From: an uncultured Collinsella sp.
Lineage (GTDB): Bacteria; Actinomycetota; Coriobacteriia; Coriobacteriales; Coriobacteriaceae
Length of the DNA stretch: 15,274 nucleotides
Assembly (NCBI GenBank): GCA_902464645.1
Contig: CABQKL010000046.1
Location: 1-15,274, forward strand
Reading direction: 5' to 3'
Made by a program: the position numbers and the translations under genes. The notes beneath the pieces were generated by a model. It ran no database searches. It was not told where the DNA came from and was given only the letters and a program-made list of their open reading frames with translations. Shown here one piece after another: positions 1 through 6,105 of the stretch; position 1 is the first letter of the stretch, and every line of letters starts with the position of its first letter.

Positions 1-415
1 TCGCGCGCCAGTTCTCGATCACGATAAACAGCACGCCGTACACAATGAGCGCCAGCGCCACGACGGGAGCATTATAGAAATGCTCCTCCATCCAGTCGTT
101 AAGCGGCAGACCGATCGCCGCGGCGGGAATGCAGCCAAGCACAATCTTGCCCCACAACACCCAGGTGTCACGACGGCCCTCCTTGCCCTTGCTGGGAGAA
201 AACGGATTAAGGTCGTAGAAGAACAGGACGCAGACGGCCAAAATGGCGCCAAGCTGAATCACGACCAGAAACATATTCCAGAACGTCTCGCTCACGTTCA
301 TCTTGACGAACTCGTCCACCAAGATCATGTGACCGGTCGACGAAACAGGCAGCCATTCGGTGATGCCCTCGACCAGGCCCATGAAGGCAGATTTTAGAAG
401 CTCAATGATATCCAA
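1..415 (-). CDS. uppP: Undecaprenyl-diphosphatase UppP (BacA family), C-terminus off the window
   Basis: This is an integral membrane phosphatase that converts undecaprenyl diphosphate to the monophosphate, recycling the lipid carrier for peptidoglycan; the family also gives bacitracin tolerance. About 138 residues are visible. The family signature EGITEWLPVSSTGH lies at residues 16-29, with the expected Glu16, Glu20, Ser26 and His29. Hydrophobic segments follow around residues 35-60 and 80-135. I chose the TTG at 415-413 as start because it gives MDIIELLKSAFMG, the usual N-terminus, and a GAGGGGG ribosome binding site lies 5 nt upstream; a GTG eight codons earlier is a weaker alternative. 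The gene runs off the left edge, so roughly half of a typical 270-residue protein is missing. It is transcribed away from the stress-protein gene. Identity is firm from the signature. Confidence 0.95.
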   Translation of the reverse strand, partial: MDIIELLKSAFMGLVEGITEWLPVSSTGHMILVDEFVKMNVSETFWNMFLVVIQLGAILAVCVLFFYDLNPFSPSKGKEGRRDTWVLWGKIVLGCIPAAAIGLPLNDWMEEHFYNAPVVALALIVYGVLFIVIENWRA

Positions 416-662
416 AGGGACCCCCTCGTTAGACACCCGCCGATATTGTTCTGCGGACGGTGCGGGCGATGTCCCATTATCAACCGTTGGCGGCGCGCCT
501 GCGCCTACCCTTACCAAAAAACTCGCCCGTTCACAGAATTGCGAGCGGTCAAACCCAAATCCTTGGGTATAACTGCAACAAGATAAAGTGTCCGGCGGCC
601 ACGCATCCGCGCCCGCCCGATGCACGAGCCCCACGCCCGTGCGATAGACCAAGGAGGAAACC

Positions 663-1100
663 ATGAACGAGGGCTACACCAAGGTATTTGTTTCACTCGA
701 CGGTACTGAGCAGCAGGATTTTGTGCTCGCACGCGCCATCAAGGTCGCCGCGAACAACGGCGCCAAGCTGATTATCGGCCACGTTATCGATTCCACGGCA
801 CTCGAGAGCGCTGGTTCCTATCCGGTCGATCTGGTCAACGGCCTAGAGGAGGCATTTAAGAACTCCATCGCCAAGCAGCTCGAAGAGGCCAAGGCCAATC
901 CCGACATTCCCGAGGTCGAGGTCATGATTCGCGCCGGCCGCATTCGCGAGACGCTCAAAGACGAGATGCTCGACGTGGTCAAGCCCGACCTGGTGCTCTG
1001 CGGCGCTCGTGGCCTGTCCTCGATCAAGTATGCACTCCTGGGTTCGATTTCGACGTTCCTGCTGCGCAACACCGACTGCGACATTTTGGTCGTGAAGTAG
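663..1100 (+). CDS. Universal stress protein, UspA family
   Basis: This is a single-domain 145-residue Usp protein, the usual size for the family. The nucleotide-binding signature G-X2-G-X9-G-S is visible near the C-terminus (Gly114, Gly117, Gly127-Ser128), which places it in the ATP-binding UspA/MJ0577 subgroup. The N-terminal beta strand (KVFVSLDGTEQQ) and the closing DILVVK strand are typical. The start is supported by AAGGAGGAAACC directly before the ATG. It is monocistronic: uppP diverges upstream, and a 91-nt palindrome (1114-1204) plus a terminator (1247-1279) follow. The family is cytoplasmic and usually induced by growth arrest or stress; the specific role here is unknown. Confidence 0.93.
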   Translation: MNEGYTKVFVSLDGTEQQDFVLARAIKVAANNGAKLIIGHVIDSTALESAGSYPVDLVNGLEEAFKNSIAKQLEEAKANPDIPEVEVMIRAGRIRETLKDEMLDVVKPDLVLCGARGLSSIKYALLGSISTFLLRNTDCDILVVK

Positions 1101-1113
1101 GTTCCTTCCCGCC

Positions 1114-1204
1114 GGCGCAAGGCCTGCGGGGTTATCACGCCGACGTCCTCGCCGCTTCGCGGCTGCGGGATGTCGGCTTAGATAACCCCTCCCGGCCTTG
1201 CGCC
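1114..1204. repeat. Long nested inverted repeat (91 nt) after the stress-protein gene
   Basis: Four nested pairs of arms fold into one extended stem. The outer arms GGCGCAAGGCC (1114-1124) and GGCCTTGCGCC (1194-1204) are perfect over 11 bp. The next pair, GGGGTTAT (1128-1135) and ATAACCCC (1182-1189), is perfect over 8 bp. Inside are CCGAC (1140-1144) with GTCGG (1172-1176), and GCCGC-TTC-GCGGC (1151-1163). It begins 13 nt after the usp stop. No T-run follows, so it is not a standard intrinsic terminator; it could be an RNA-stabilising 3' structure or a miniature palindromic repeat. No second copy is seen in this window. Confidence 0.8.
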
Positions 1205-1246
1205 TTCGTCACCATACTTCAGCGAGTTGTCTGAATAGAAAGATGG

Positions 1247-1279
1247 CGTGCCGCCCCATTGGAGCGGCACGTTTTGTTT
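1247..1279 (+). terminator. Rho-independent terminator of the stress-protein gene
   Basis: The arms CGTGCCGC (1247-1254) and GCGGCACG (1264-1271) form a perfect 8-bp GC-rich stem around a 9-nt loop, followed by TTTTGTTTG. Read on the minus strand, the same hairpin lies just downstream of hipA but lacks a good T-run, so it fits the plus-strand stress gene better. Confidence 0.8.
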
Positions 1280-1295
1280 GGGCTGCACGTTTTTG

Positions 1296-2588
1296 TTATA
1301 AGGCGATCCTGCTTAGACGAGCTCGCACTTCTGGAATGATCTTCTCGAACATTACCTCCGCCTCGGGAAAACCCTCTTCTTTGAGACCGCGCGCGGCGTC
1401 TCTTAGCGCGTCTGGAACCTCATTGCAGGTATCAGCAATCATTCCGGCGACAATTCCCCCGGGCAAACCCGCCCCAATCATTTGACTCATCACCGACCCG
1501 CGCGTTACGTCGTCAATCTTGCGGCTCCCACCAAACGAGACGCCCATCTCACGAACGAGACTGGGGTAAACCGTTGTGCACAGCACGTCATAGAGCGGCG
1601 CCAACCTCACCTGCTTCCAACTTTCGTCCCATACGAGCGACCAGTTCTTTAGATGGTTATCGCAGTTACCTACGGCATAGTCGAACAGCTGGTTATAGCC
1701 GACAAGGAACCTGTCCTCCATTTGATTCGTCGACGCCCTTCGCACCGCATCGACGATAAGCCCCAGGTAATTGACGCCCGTCGGCTCATATTTAAGCTCA
1801 CGCGAGATGCCCTTGGCCTGACAAACATCTTCCTGGTGCAAACGGTATGGAATTGGCAATCCGTCAACCGAGCGTCCGACATCAGGCGTTACTCGGTCAA
1901 ATCGCTTCACGGCGATAATTGGCTCGGCATCCTCAACTCGGATAAGAAAACACTCTTCAGCCGATAGGTCCATCAGAGAGGCGGCTCTCACGCACATCGC
2001 TTCGCACGCTGTCTCGCCCGGGAACGTTTTCGACCCCGCCTTGAGAATGTGCGTGGATGGGGCCGCTCCATGAGGCAGGTACCATCCACCACATGGGTCA
2101 TCGCCCATATGGTAGAGACCGACCTTCGCCTGAGCACCTGCAAGGGAGATTCGACTCTCTAGCGCTAAATCAAAAGCAACCTCCGCCGGTGCGTATGCCA
2201 GCCCGCTTAGCTGTTCCGCACCTATCTCTTCATAGTCCATTTCGAGACTGTCGTCCGAAGGCTCTCGCGTCAAAACCAGGGCGCCGACGGGTTCATCGCG
2301 GACCAAATCGAGTACCTTGAAGTAATCTCCGCGTTCCGCTCGCGCCCTTTTCTCAAGGTCCCTGTTGAGCTGCCCCTCCGGAATGATGCCGGAGAAAAAG
2401 GAACCCGTTGCGTCCGGACTAAATGTCTCGGCCGTCAACGGCAGCGAGATCGAAATCGGCGCCGCATCACCGCTCTCGAGATATTTGGGGCTATAGGTGA
2501 ATATCGGAAACCCCGCATTTTCCTCCAATATGCCAACCAGCTGGTAAGACCCATTAAACTCACGGTGAACGAACAGCGTGCCATCCAT
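1296..2588 (-). CDS. hipA: HipA-family serine/threonine kinase toxin
   Basis: This is a 430-residue HipA-type kinase, the usual full single-chain length. Known members phosphorylate translation factors (GltX in E. coli) and cause growth arrest or persistence until neutralised by HipB. The order matches E. coli HipA: an N-terminal subdomain (residues 1-105), the loop RISLAGAQAK at 146-155 with Ser148 at the position of the autophosphorylated Ser150, THILK at 179-183, AVKRFDR at 226-232, LHQEDVCQ at 250-257, the catalytic-loop motif GNCDNHLKN at 307-315 with Asp310, and the metal-binding PLYD with Asp334. All key residues are present, so it looks active. The ATG overlaps the hipB stop as TAATG, implying translational coupling and supporting this start. 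The target in this organism is unknown. Confidence 0.93.
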   Translation of the reverse strand: MDGTLFVHREFNGSYQLVGILEENAGFPIFTYSPKYLESGDAAPISISLPLTAETFSPDATGSFFSGIIPEGQLNRDLEKRARAERGDYFKVLDLVRDEPVGALVLTREPSDDSLEMDYEEIGAEQLSGLAYAPAEVAFDLALESRISLAGAQAKVGLYHMGDDPCGGWYLPHGAAPSTHILKAGSKTFPGETACEAMCVRAASLMDLSAEECFLIRVEDAEPIIAVKRFDRVTPDVGRSVDGLPIPYRLHQEDVCQAKGISRELKYEPTGVNYLGLIVDAVRRASTNQMEDRFLVGYNQLFDYAVGNCDNHLKNWSLVWDESWKQVRLAPLYDVLCTTVYPSLVREMGVSFGGSRKIDDVTRGSVMSQMIGAGLPGGIVAGMIADTCNEVPDALRDAARGLKEEGFPEAEVMFEKIIPEVRARLSRIAL

Positions 2589-2878
2589 TACTTCCCCCTC
2601 ACCTTCAGAATAAAATCAATATCCACGATGGAGGCGTAATCGAAAATGACACCAATTTCGACCGTTGTCCGCCCCCGTTCGATATCACCAATCACACGAA
2701 GGCTGCGACCCGTCATAGTCGCGACGTCACGTTGAGTCAAGCCGAGCTCACGCCTTCTGAGCCTAAGGGCCTTCCCCATCTCGGCGGGATCGAAAACCGT
2801 GCGCTCCGAGAAAGCGACTTCCGACGGTTTGAGCTTGATGCGCCCATCCAGCTTTTTTATCGTTGTCACCGTTCTCAT
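2588..2878 (-). CDS. hipB: HipB-like Xre-family antitoxin and autorepressor
   Basis: This is a 96-residue protein with an Xre-type helix-turn-helix at residues 36-80 (MGKALRLRRRELGLTQ, then RDVATMTGRS and RVIGDIERGR). It should bind and inactivate the HipA kinase and repress its own operon. I chose the ATG at 2878 because GCTGGAGG lies just upstream; an ATG at 2938 in the same frame would place codons across the operator dyads and has no good ribosome site. The N-terminal 30 residues before the HTH are longer than in E. coli HipB and may contact the kinase. Its stop overlaps the hipA start by one base. The upstream operator array fits autoregulation. Confidence 0.9.
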   Translation of the reverse strand: MRTVTTIKKLDGRIKLKPSEVAFSERTVFDPAEMGKALRLRRRELGLTQRDVATMTGRSLRVIGDIERGRTTVEIGVIFDYASIVDIDFILKVRGK

Positions 2879-2889
2879 GACGCCTCCAG

Positions 2890-2913
2890 CTATATTCCTG
2901 TCCGTGAACATAG
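2890..2913. promoter_or_regulatory. Operator dyad 1 of the hipBA array
   Basis: The arms CTATATTC (2890-2897) and GAACATAG (2906-2913) match as an inverted repeat at 7 of 8 positions, with an 8-nt spacer. This is the same layout as the known E. coli HipB operator (TATCC-N8-GGATA). It lies between the hipB start and the candidate -10 box. Confidence 0.85.
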
Positions 2914-2917
2914 TATA
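2912..2917 (-). promoter_or_regulatory. Candidate -10 box of hipBA
   Basis: On the minus strand this reads TATACT (5 of 6 to TATAAT), about 35 nt upstream of the chosen hipB start and touching the edge of operator 1. No convincing -35 hexamer is seen at 16-18 bp; that position falls inside operator 2, which would let a bound repressor block polymerase. Confidence 0.45.
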
Positions 2918-2928
2918 AAACTGTAGCA

Positions 2929-2952
2929 CTATATTCATGTACGGGAATATAG
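2929..2952. promoter_or_regulatory. Operator dyad 2 of the hipBA array (perfect)
   Basis: The arms CTATATTC (2929-2936) and GAATATAG (2945-2952) are a perfect 8-bp inverted repeat around an 8-nt spacer. It starts exactly 39 bp after dyad 1 and covers the -35 region of the candidate hipBA promoter. Confidence 0.9.
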
Positions 2953-2967
2953 TTTTGACTACATTAG

Positions 2968-2991
2968 CAATGTTCCCGTTCAGGAATATAG
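2968..2991. promoter_or_regulatory. Operator dyad 3 of the hipBA array
   Basis: The arms CAATGTTC (2968-2975) and GAATATAG (2984-2991) keep the TTC-N8-GAA core and match as an inverted repeat at 6 of 8 positions. It starts exactly 39 bp after dyad 2. Confidence 0.8.
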
Positions 2992-3006
2992 CTGCCGAAA
3001 AGCCTG

Positions 3007-3030
3007 ATTTCTTCTTAAATGGGAAGATAC
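3007..3030. promoter_or_regulatory. Degenerate operator dyad 4 of the hipBA array
   Basis: ATTTCTTC (3007-3014) and GAAGATAC (3023-3030) keep the TTC-N8-GAA core and several outer positions, starting exactly 39 bp after dyad 3. On its own it would not be called; the register makes it credible as a weak or decayed site. It lies 26 bp from the end of the histidine kinase gene. Confidence 0.5.
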
Positions 3031-3055
3031 TGGACGGCTACGCCATACGGGCTGA

Positions 3056-4099
3056 CTACTCAAAGTATTGGAACTTGTTGGTCGAGAAGGCAAACGTGAC
3101 GACGAAGCCTTCGCCGGAGTCGGATGCTGCGGTGACATCGATGCCCATCTTGGAGCACAGGCGTGCCACCAGGTAGAGGCCGATGCCCGTTGCGCGCTTG
3201 GTGGTGCGGCCGTTGTCGCCGGTAAAGCCCTTCTCGAACACGCGCGGCAGGTCGGCCGCGCTCACGCCGCAGCCGTTGTCCGCGACAGTGAGCTCGATGC
3301 GTTCGCTCGCCAGGCCCTCGTCCAGCAACGCGCCCGAAAACACGATCTTCGCGCCGTCCTCGCGCGCATATTTAATACTGTTCTGAATAAGCTGGCCCAG
3401 AATAAACTCGAGCCACTTCTCGTCGGTAAAGACCCCGAAGTCGAGGTTCTCGCACACCGGGGCCACGTGCGCCGCGATGAGCTCACGCGCGTTGGCCTTA
3501 ATCGCGCCCGTCACCAAGGTCTTGAGATCCCAACGGCGAATCAGGTAGTCGCGCTCCACGACTTCCGAGCGCGCGTAGTACAGCGCCTGGTCGATATAGC
3601 GCTCCACGCGAGCCAGCTCACGGCCCAGGTCATCCACGCGCGACAGGTCGTCTTCGCTGCCATCCAGGTTTTCCAAAATCAGGTGAGCCGCCGCCAGGGG
3701 CAGCTTGGCCTCGTGGACCCAGCTCTCGATATAGTCACGATAGTCATCGGTCTGACGCCGGCCTTCGGCAACCTCGTCGCAAGCGGCTTTGCCCACCCGG
3801 CGCAAGACCTCGTACTCGAGCTCGCCCTCGGCATAGGTCGGGCATTGCACCATCTCCTGCACCCATGTGGGACTCTCGAGCTCCTCTGCCGCACGCTCCA
3901 GCTGGCGCAGAAAACGGCGGCGGCGCGCATACTCGATCACGACGCCCAGCATGCCAAAGATAAAGGACACACCAACCGCCACGACCACAATAGATGTCGA
4001 AGCACCGGCGACCGCCAGCACAAAGCAGCTCAGCAGCACGCCGCACGTCCACACGGCGACGGGAAGCAGCGAGTCTTTAAAGAACTTGGCAAACGACAT
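3056..4099 (-). CDS. Intramembrane-sensing histidine kinase, BceS/GraS-like
   Basis: This is a 347-residue sensor kinase with two adjacent membrane segments (about residues 11-31 and 36-56) and almost no extracytoplasmic loop, the layout of intramembrane-sensing kinases that take their signal from a partner ABC transporter. The H-box SWVHEAKLPL has the phosphoacceptor His129 and resembles the WVHQIKTP type of BceS/GraS. The N-box has Asn240 (LIQNSIKYA), and ATP-binding boxes are DNGCGV (274-279), VFEKGFTG (287-294) and GIGLYL (305-310). All catalytic boxes are intact. It starts 9 bp after the response-regulator stop and is surely cotranscribed with it. No BceAB-type transporter lies on either side in this window. 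No clear terminator is visible before hipB, so some read-through is possible. Confidence 0.9.
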   Translation of the reverse strand: MSFAKFFKDSLLPVAVWTCGVLLSCFVLAVAGASTSIVVVAVGVSFIFGMLGVVIEYARRRRFLRQLERAAEELESPTWVQEMVQCPTYAEGELEYEVLRRVGKAACDEVAEGRRQTDDYRDYIESWVHEAKLPLAAAHLILENLDGSEDDLSRVDDLGRELARVERYIDQALYYARSEVVERDYLIRRWDLKTLVTGAIKANARELIAAHVAPVCENLDFGVFTDEKWLEFILGQLIQNSIKYAREDGAKIVFSGALLDEGLASERIELTVADNGCGVSAADLPRVFEKGFTGDNGRTTKRATGIGLYLVARLCSKMGIDVTAASDSGEGFVVTFAFSTNKFQYFE

Positions 4100-4108
4100 A
4101 GCCGTCCC

Positions 4109-4780
4109 CTAGACCGAATAGCCCTGGCCGCGGTGCGTCGTCAAATACCCCTTGATGCCGATTTTTTCGAGCGTGGTGCGCAGGCGGTTGATGTTGACGG
4201 TGAGCGTGTTGTCGTCCACGAAGGCATCGGAGTCCCACAGGTCCTGCATGATGGCCGAGCGCGAAACGATCTTGCCCGCGCGGCTCAGAAGCAGCGAGAG
4301 GATACGCAGTTCGTTTTTGGTGAGCTCGGTGCTGGTACCGGTTTGCGTATTGGTGACCATGGAGCGGGCGAGGTCGAGCTCCAGCCTCTTGTGGACGAGC
4401 GTGCTGCGCTCGCCCGCCGCCGCGGTGCGACGCAGCAGTGCGTTGATGCGCGCCACGAGCACGCGCGCGCTATAGGGCTTGGGAACAAAGTCATCCGCGC
4501 CGAGTGTCATGGCCATGACCTCGTCGATCTCGGTCGTGCGCGACGTGAGAACGATGATAGGGACCTCGGATTCGCGACGGACCTCATGGCAGATGTGCTG
4601 GCCGTCTTTGACAGGGAGCGTGAGGTCGAGCAGCACCAGGTCGGGCGCGGCCGCGAGAATATCGCGCGAGACGTGCTCGAACGATTCGCAGGCCTCGACT
4701 TCAAAACCGGCACGAGCAAGGATGTCGGCAAGCTCACGACGAATGGGCTCGTCGTCCTCAACGACATAAATCAGCGCCAT
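4109..4780 (-). CDS. OmpR/PhoB-family response regulator, BceR-like
   Basis: This is a 223-residue two-domain DNA-binding response regulator, partner of the kinase immediately downstream. The receiver domain has the acidic pocket Glu8-Asp9-Asp10, phosphoacceptor Asp52 (LLDLTLP), Thr79 and Lys101 (PKPY). The winged-helix output domain (about 130-223) contains LTKNELRIL and FVDDNTLTVNINRLR; the latter wording is characteristic of BceR/GraR/NsrR-type regulators of cell-envelope antibiotic resistance. I chose the ATG at 4780 because GGGAGG sits 4 nt upstream; an in-frame ATG at 4792 precedes that site and is unlikely. The likely regulon is cell-envelope stress or peptide-antibiotic transport, but no target gene is adjacent. 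Confidence 0.92.
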   Translation of the reverse strand: MALIYVVEDDEPIRRELADILARAGFEVEACESFEHVSRDILAAAPDLVLLDLTLPVKDGQHICHEVRRESEVPIIVLTSRTTEIDEVMAMTLGADDFVPKPYSARVLVARINALLRRTAAAGERSTLVHKRLELDLARSMVTNTQTGTSTELTKNELRILSLLLSRAGKIVSRSAIMQDLWDSDAFVDDNTLTVNINRLRTTLEKIGIKGYLTTHRGQGYSV

Positions 4781-4818
4781 GTGTCCTCCCATTTCGCGTA
4801 ACTTGCACCTTCCATACC

Positions 4819-4858
4819 ATTATGCCCACGGCGTCGCAGCGATACGACCCCGTGGGCA
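4819..4858 (-). promoter_or_regulatory. Dyad and possible -10 box upstream of the two-component operon
   Basis: The arms TGCCCACGG (4823-4831) and CCGTGGGCA (4850-4858) form a perfect 9-bp inverted repeat that continues inward as GTCG (4833-4836) with CGAC (4845-4848) across a single C-C mismatch. On the minus strand it is followed directly by CATAAT (4819-4824), a possible -10 box about 39 nt from the start codon. There is no T-run, so a terminator is unlikely; a regulator-binding site or a 5' leader hairpin fits better. Confidence 0.5.
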
Positions 4859-4892
4859 CCTAATATGACAAAAGTGTTCGGTAACCTTGAGA

Positions 4893-4930
4893 GAAAATAG
4901 GGGCCGACCGGTCCTAAACCGATCGGCCCC
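4893..4930 (-). terminator. Rho-independent terminator of the aminotransferase operon
   Basis: On the minus strand a 12-bp stem (arms 4919-4930 and 4900-4911, one mismatch) encloses a 7-nt loop and is followed by TATTTTCTC. It lies 20 bp after the aminotransferase stop. Confidence 0.88.
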
Positions 4931-4950
4931 ATCACTTCGACCTCGAGCCT

Positions 4951-6081
4951 CTACTCAAGCGTACGCATGTACGCAGAGATGGCATCCAGGCCCTTCTGCA
5001 GGTCGTCGGTGTTATCGGAGTATGCATAGCCGATGCGCATGCTCTTGGGCTCCTCGAAGCAATCGCCCGGGGTGACGAGCGCGCCGGACTTCTTAATCAT
5101 GTCGATGCAGAACGTCCTGGAGTCGATGTCGTAGTCGTAATACACGAGCGCGGTGGTACCCGCCTCGGGCTTGACGAACGACAGGTGCGGCTCGCTCTCG
5201 ACCCACTTCTCCAGAACAGCAAGATTCTGACGGACGATGCGACGGCTGCGCTCAAGGATCACGGAAGCGTTGCCCAGAATCAGCTCCGCCACCGACTCGC
5301 TGAATATGCCGGCGGAAATCAGGTTGTAGTCGCGATGCGAGAGCAGCGCGCGACGGAGCTCCGGGCTCTTGGTGACTGCCCAGCCCAGGCGCAGACCGGC
5401 GAACGACCAGACCTTGGACATGGATGCGGTAACGATGGCCTTGTCGTACAGGTCAATCACGGACTCGGAGTACTCATCCGTCTGAGTAAGCAGACGGTAG
5501 ACCTCGTCGCAGAGCACCCACGCGCCGTGTTTGCGCGCGACCTCGACAATCGCCTTGAGCGTATCGGTGTCGAGCAGGGCGCCCGTGGGGTTGTCCGGGT
5601 TATTGATGCAGATGAGCTTGGTATCGTCGGTCACCAGGGCATCGAGCGCGTCGACGTCGACGTGGTAGCCGTTCTTGCGATCGAGCTGAAGAATATCGAC
5701 CTTCGCACCGCACATCTCGGGAATCGAGTAAAGCTGCTGGTAGGTGGGCTTGACGGAGACTACATGATCGCCCGGTTCGACGAGCGTGGAAATAACCAGG
5801 GAGTTGGCACCGGTCGCGCCGTGCGTGGGCACGATATGCCCGGGCTCAACCGTCTTATAGAGACGCGCGACCCCCTCGAGGAAGCCGGGCTGCCCCTCGA
5901 TGTCTCCGTAGGTGAATCGGCGCGAGCACAGGCTATCGAGCCACGCCTTCTTGTCGGTGTTCGCAAGCTCGAACAGCTGGTCGAGCGTGAGGGAGTAAAC
6001 GCACGTCTCCGCAACGTTGTGGGTGCACTTGGTCTCCCACTCGTTCATCCACTGCTCGACGGCGAAATCCTTGATCTGCAT
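4951..6081 (-). CDS. PLP-dependent aminotransferase, class I/II fold
   Basis: This is a 376-residue fold-type I aminotransferase with all core residues: NNPDNPTG (160-167, the Asn that contacts the cofactor), CDEVY with Asp192 and Tyr195, the Schiff-base Lys223 in ASMSKVWSFAG, Arg231 in GLRLGW, and a C-terminal Arg349 (MRIGYA) that normally holds the substrate carboxylate. The N-terminus (MQIKDFAVEQWMNEWE) differs from that of aspartate aminotransferase. The substrate cannot be read from sequence. It follows the ornithine-cyclodeaminase-like gene after 24 bp, with a purine-rich AAGGAAAGGAAA upstream, and is the last gene of a two-gene operon closed by the terminator at 4893-4930. A joint role in diamino- or cyclic-amino-acid metabolism is inferred from the pairing. 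Confidence 0.9.
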   Translation of the reverse strand: MQIKDFAVEQWMNEWETKCTHNVAETCVYSLTLDQLFELANTDKKAWLDSLCSRRFTYGDIEGQPGFLEGVARLYKTVEPGHIVPTHGATGANSLVISTLVEPGDHVVSVKPTYQQLYSIPEMCGAKVDILQLDRKNGYHVDVDALDALVTDDTKLICINNPDNPTGALLDTDTLKAIVEVARKHGAWVLCDEVYRLLTQTDEYSESVIDLYDKAIVTASMSKVWSFAGLRLGWAVTKSPELRRALLSHRDYNLISAGIFSESVAELILGNASVILERSRRIVRQNLAVLEKWVESEPHLSFVKPEAGTTALVYYDYDIDSRTFCIDMIKKSGALVTPGDCFEEPKSMRIGYAYSDNTDDLQKGLDAISAYMRTLE

Positions 6082-6105
6082 TGTCGTTTCCTTTCCTTGA
6101 CTTTC

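Noticed and set aside
2879..2938. Longer hipB start at 2938
   Set aside because: It would translate through operators 1 and 2 and the candidate -10 box, and has no good ribosome site, whereas the ATG at 2878 has GGAGG.
2937..3176. Small plus-strand open frame of 79 codons across the operator array
   Set aside because: It has no ribosome site, overlaps the dyads and the end of the kinase gene, and resembles no family.
3068..4801. Long plus-strand open frame (577 codons) across the two-component genes
   Set aside because: It is antisense to two firmly identified genes, has no family motifs, and its openness follows from GC-rich codon bias on the other strand.
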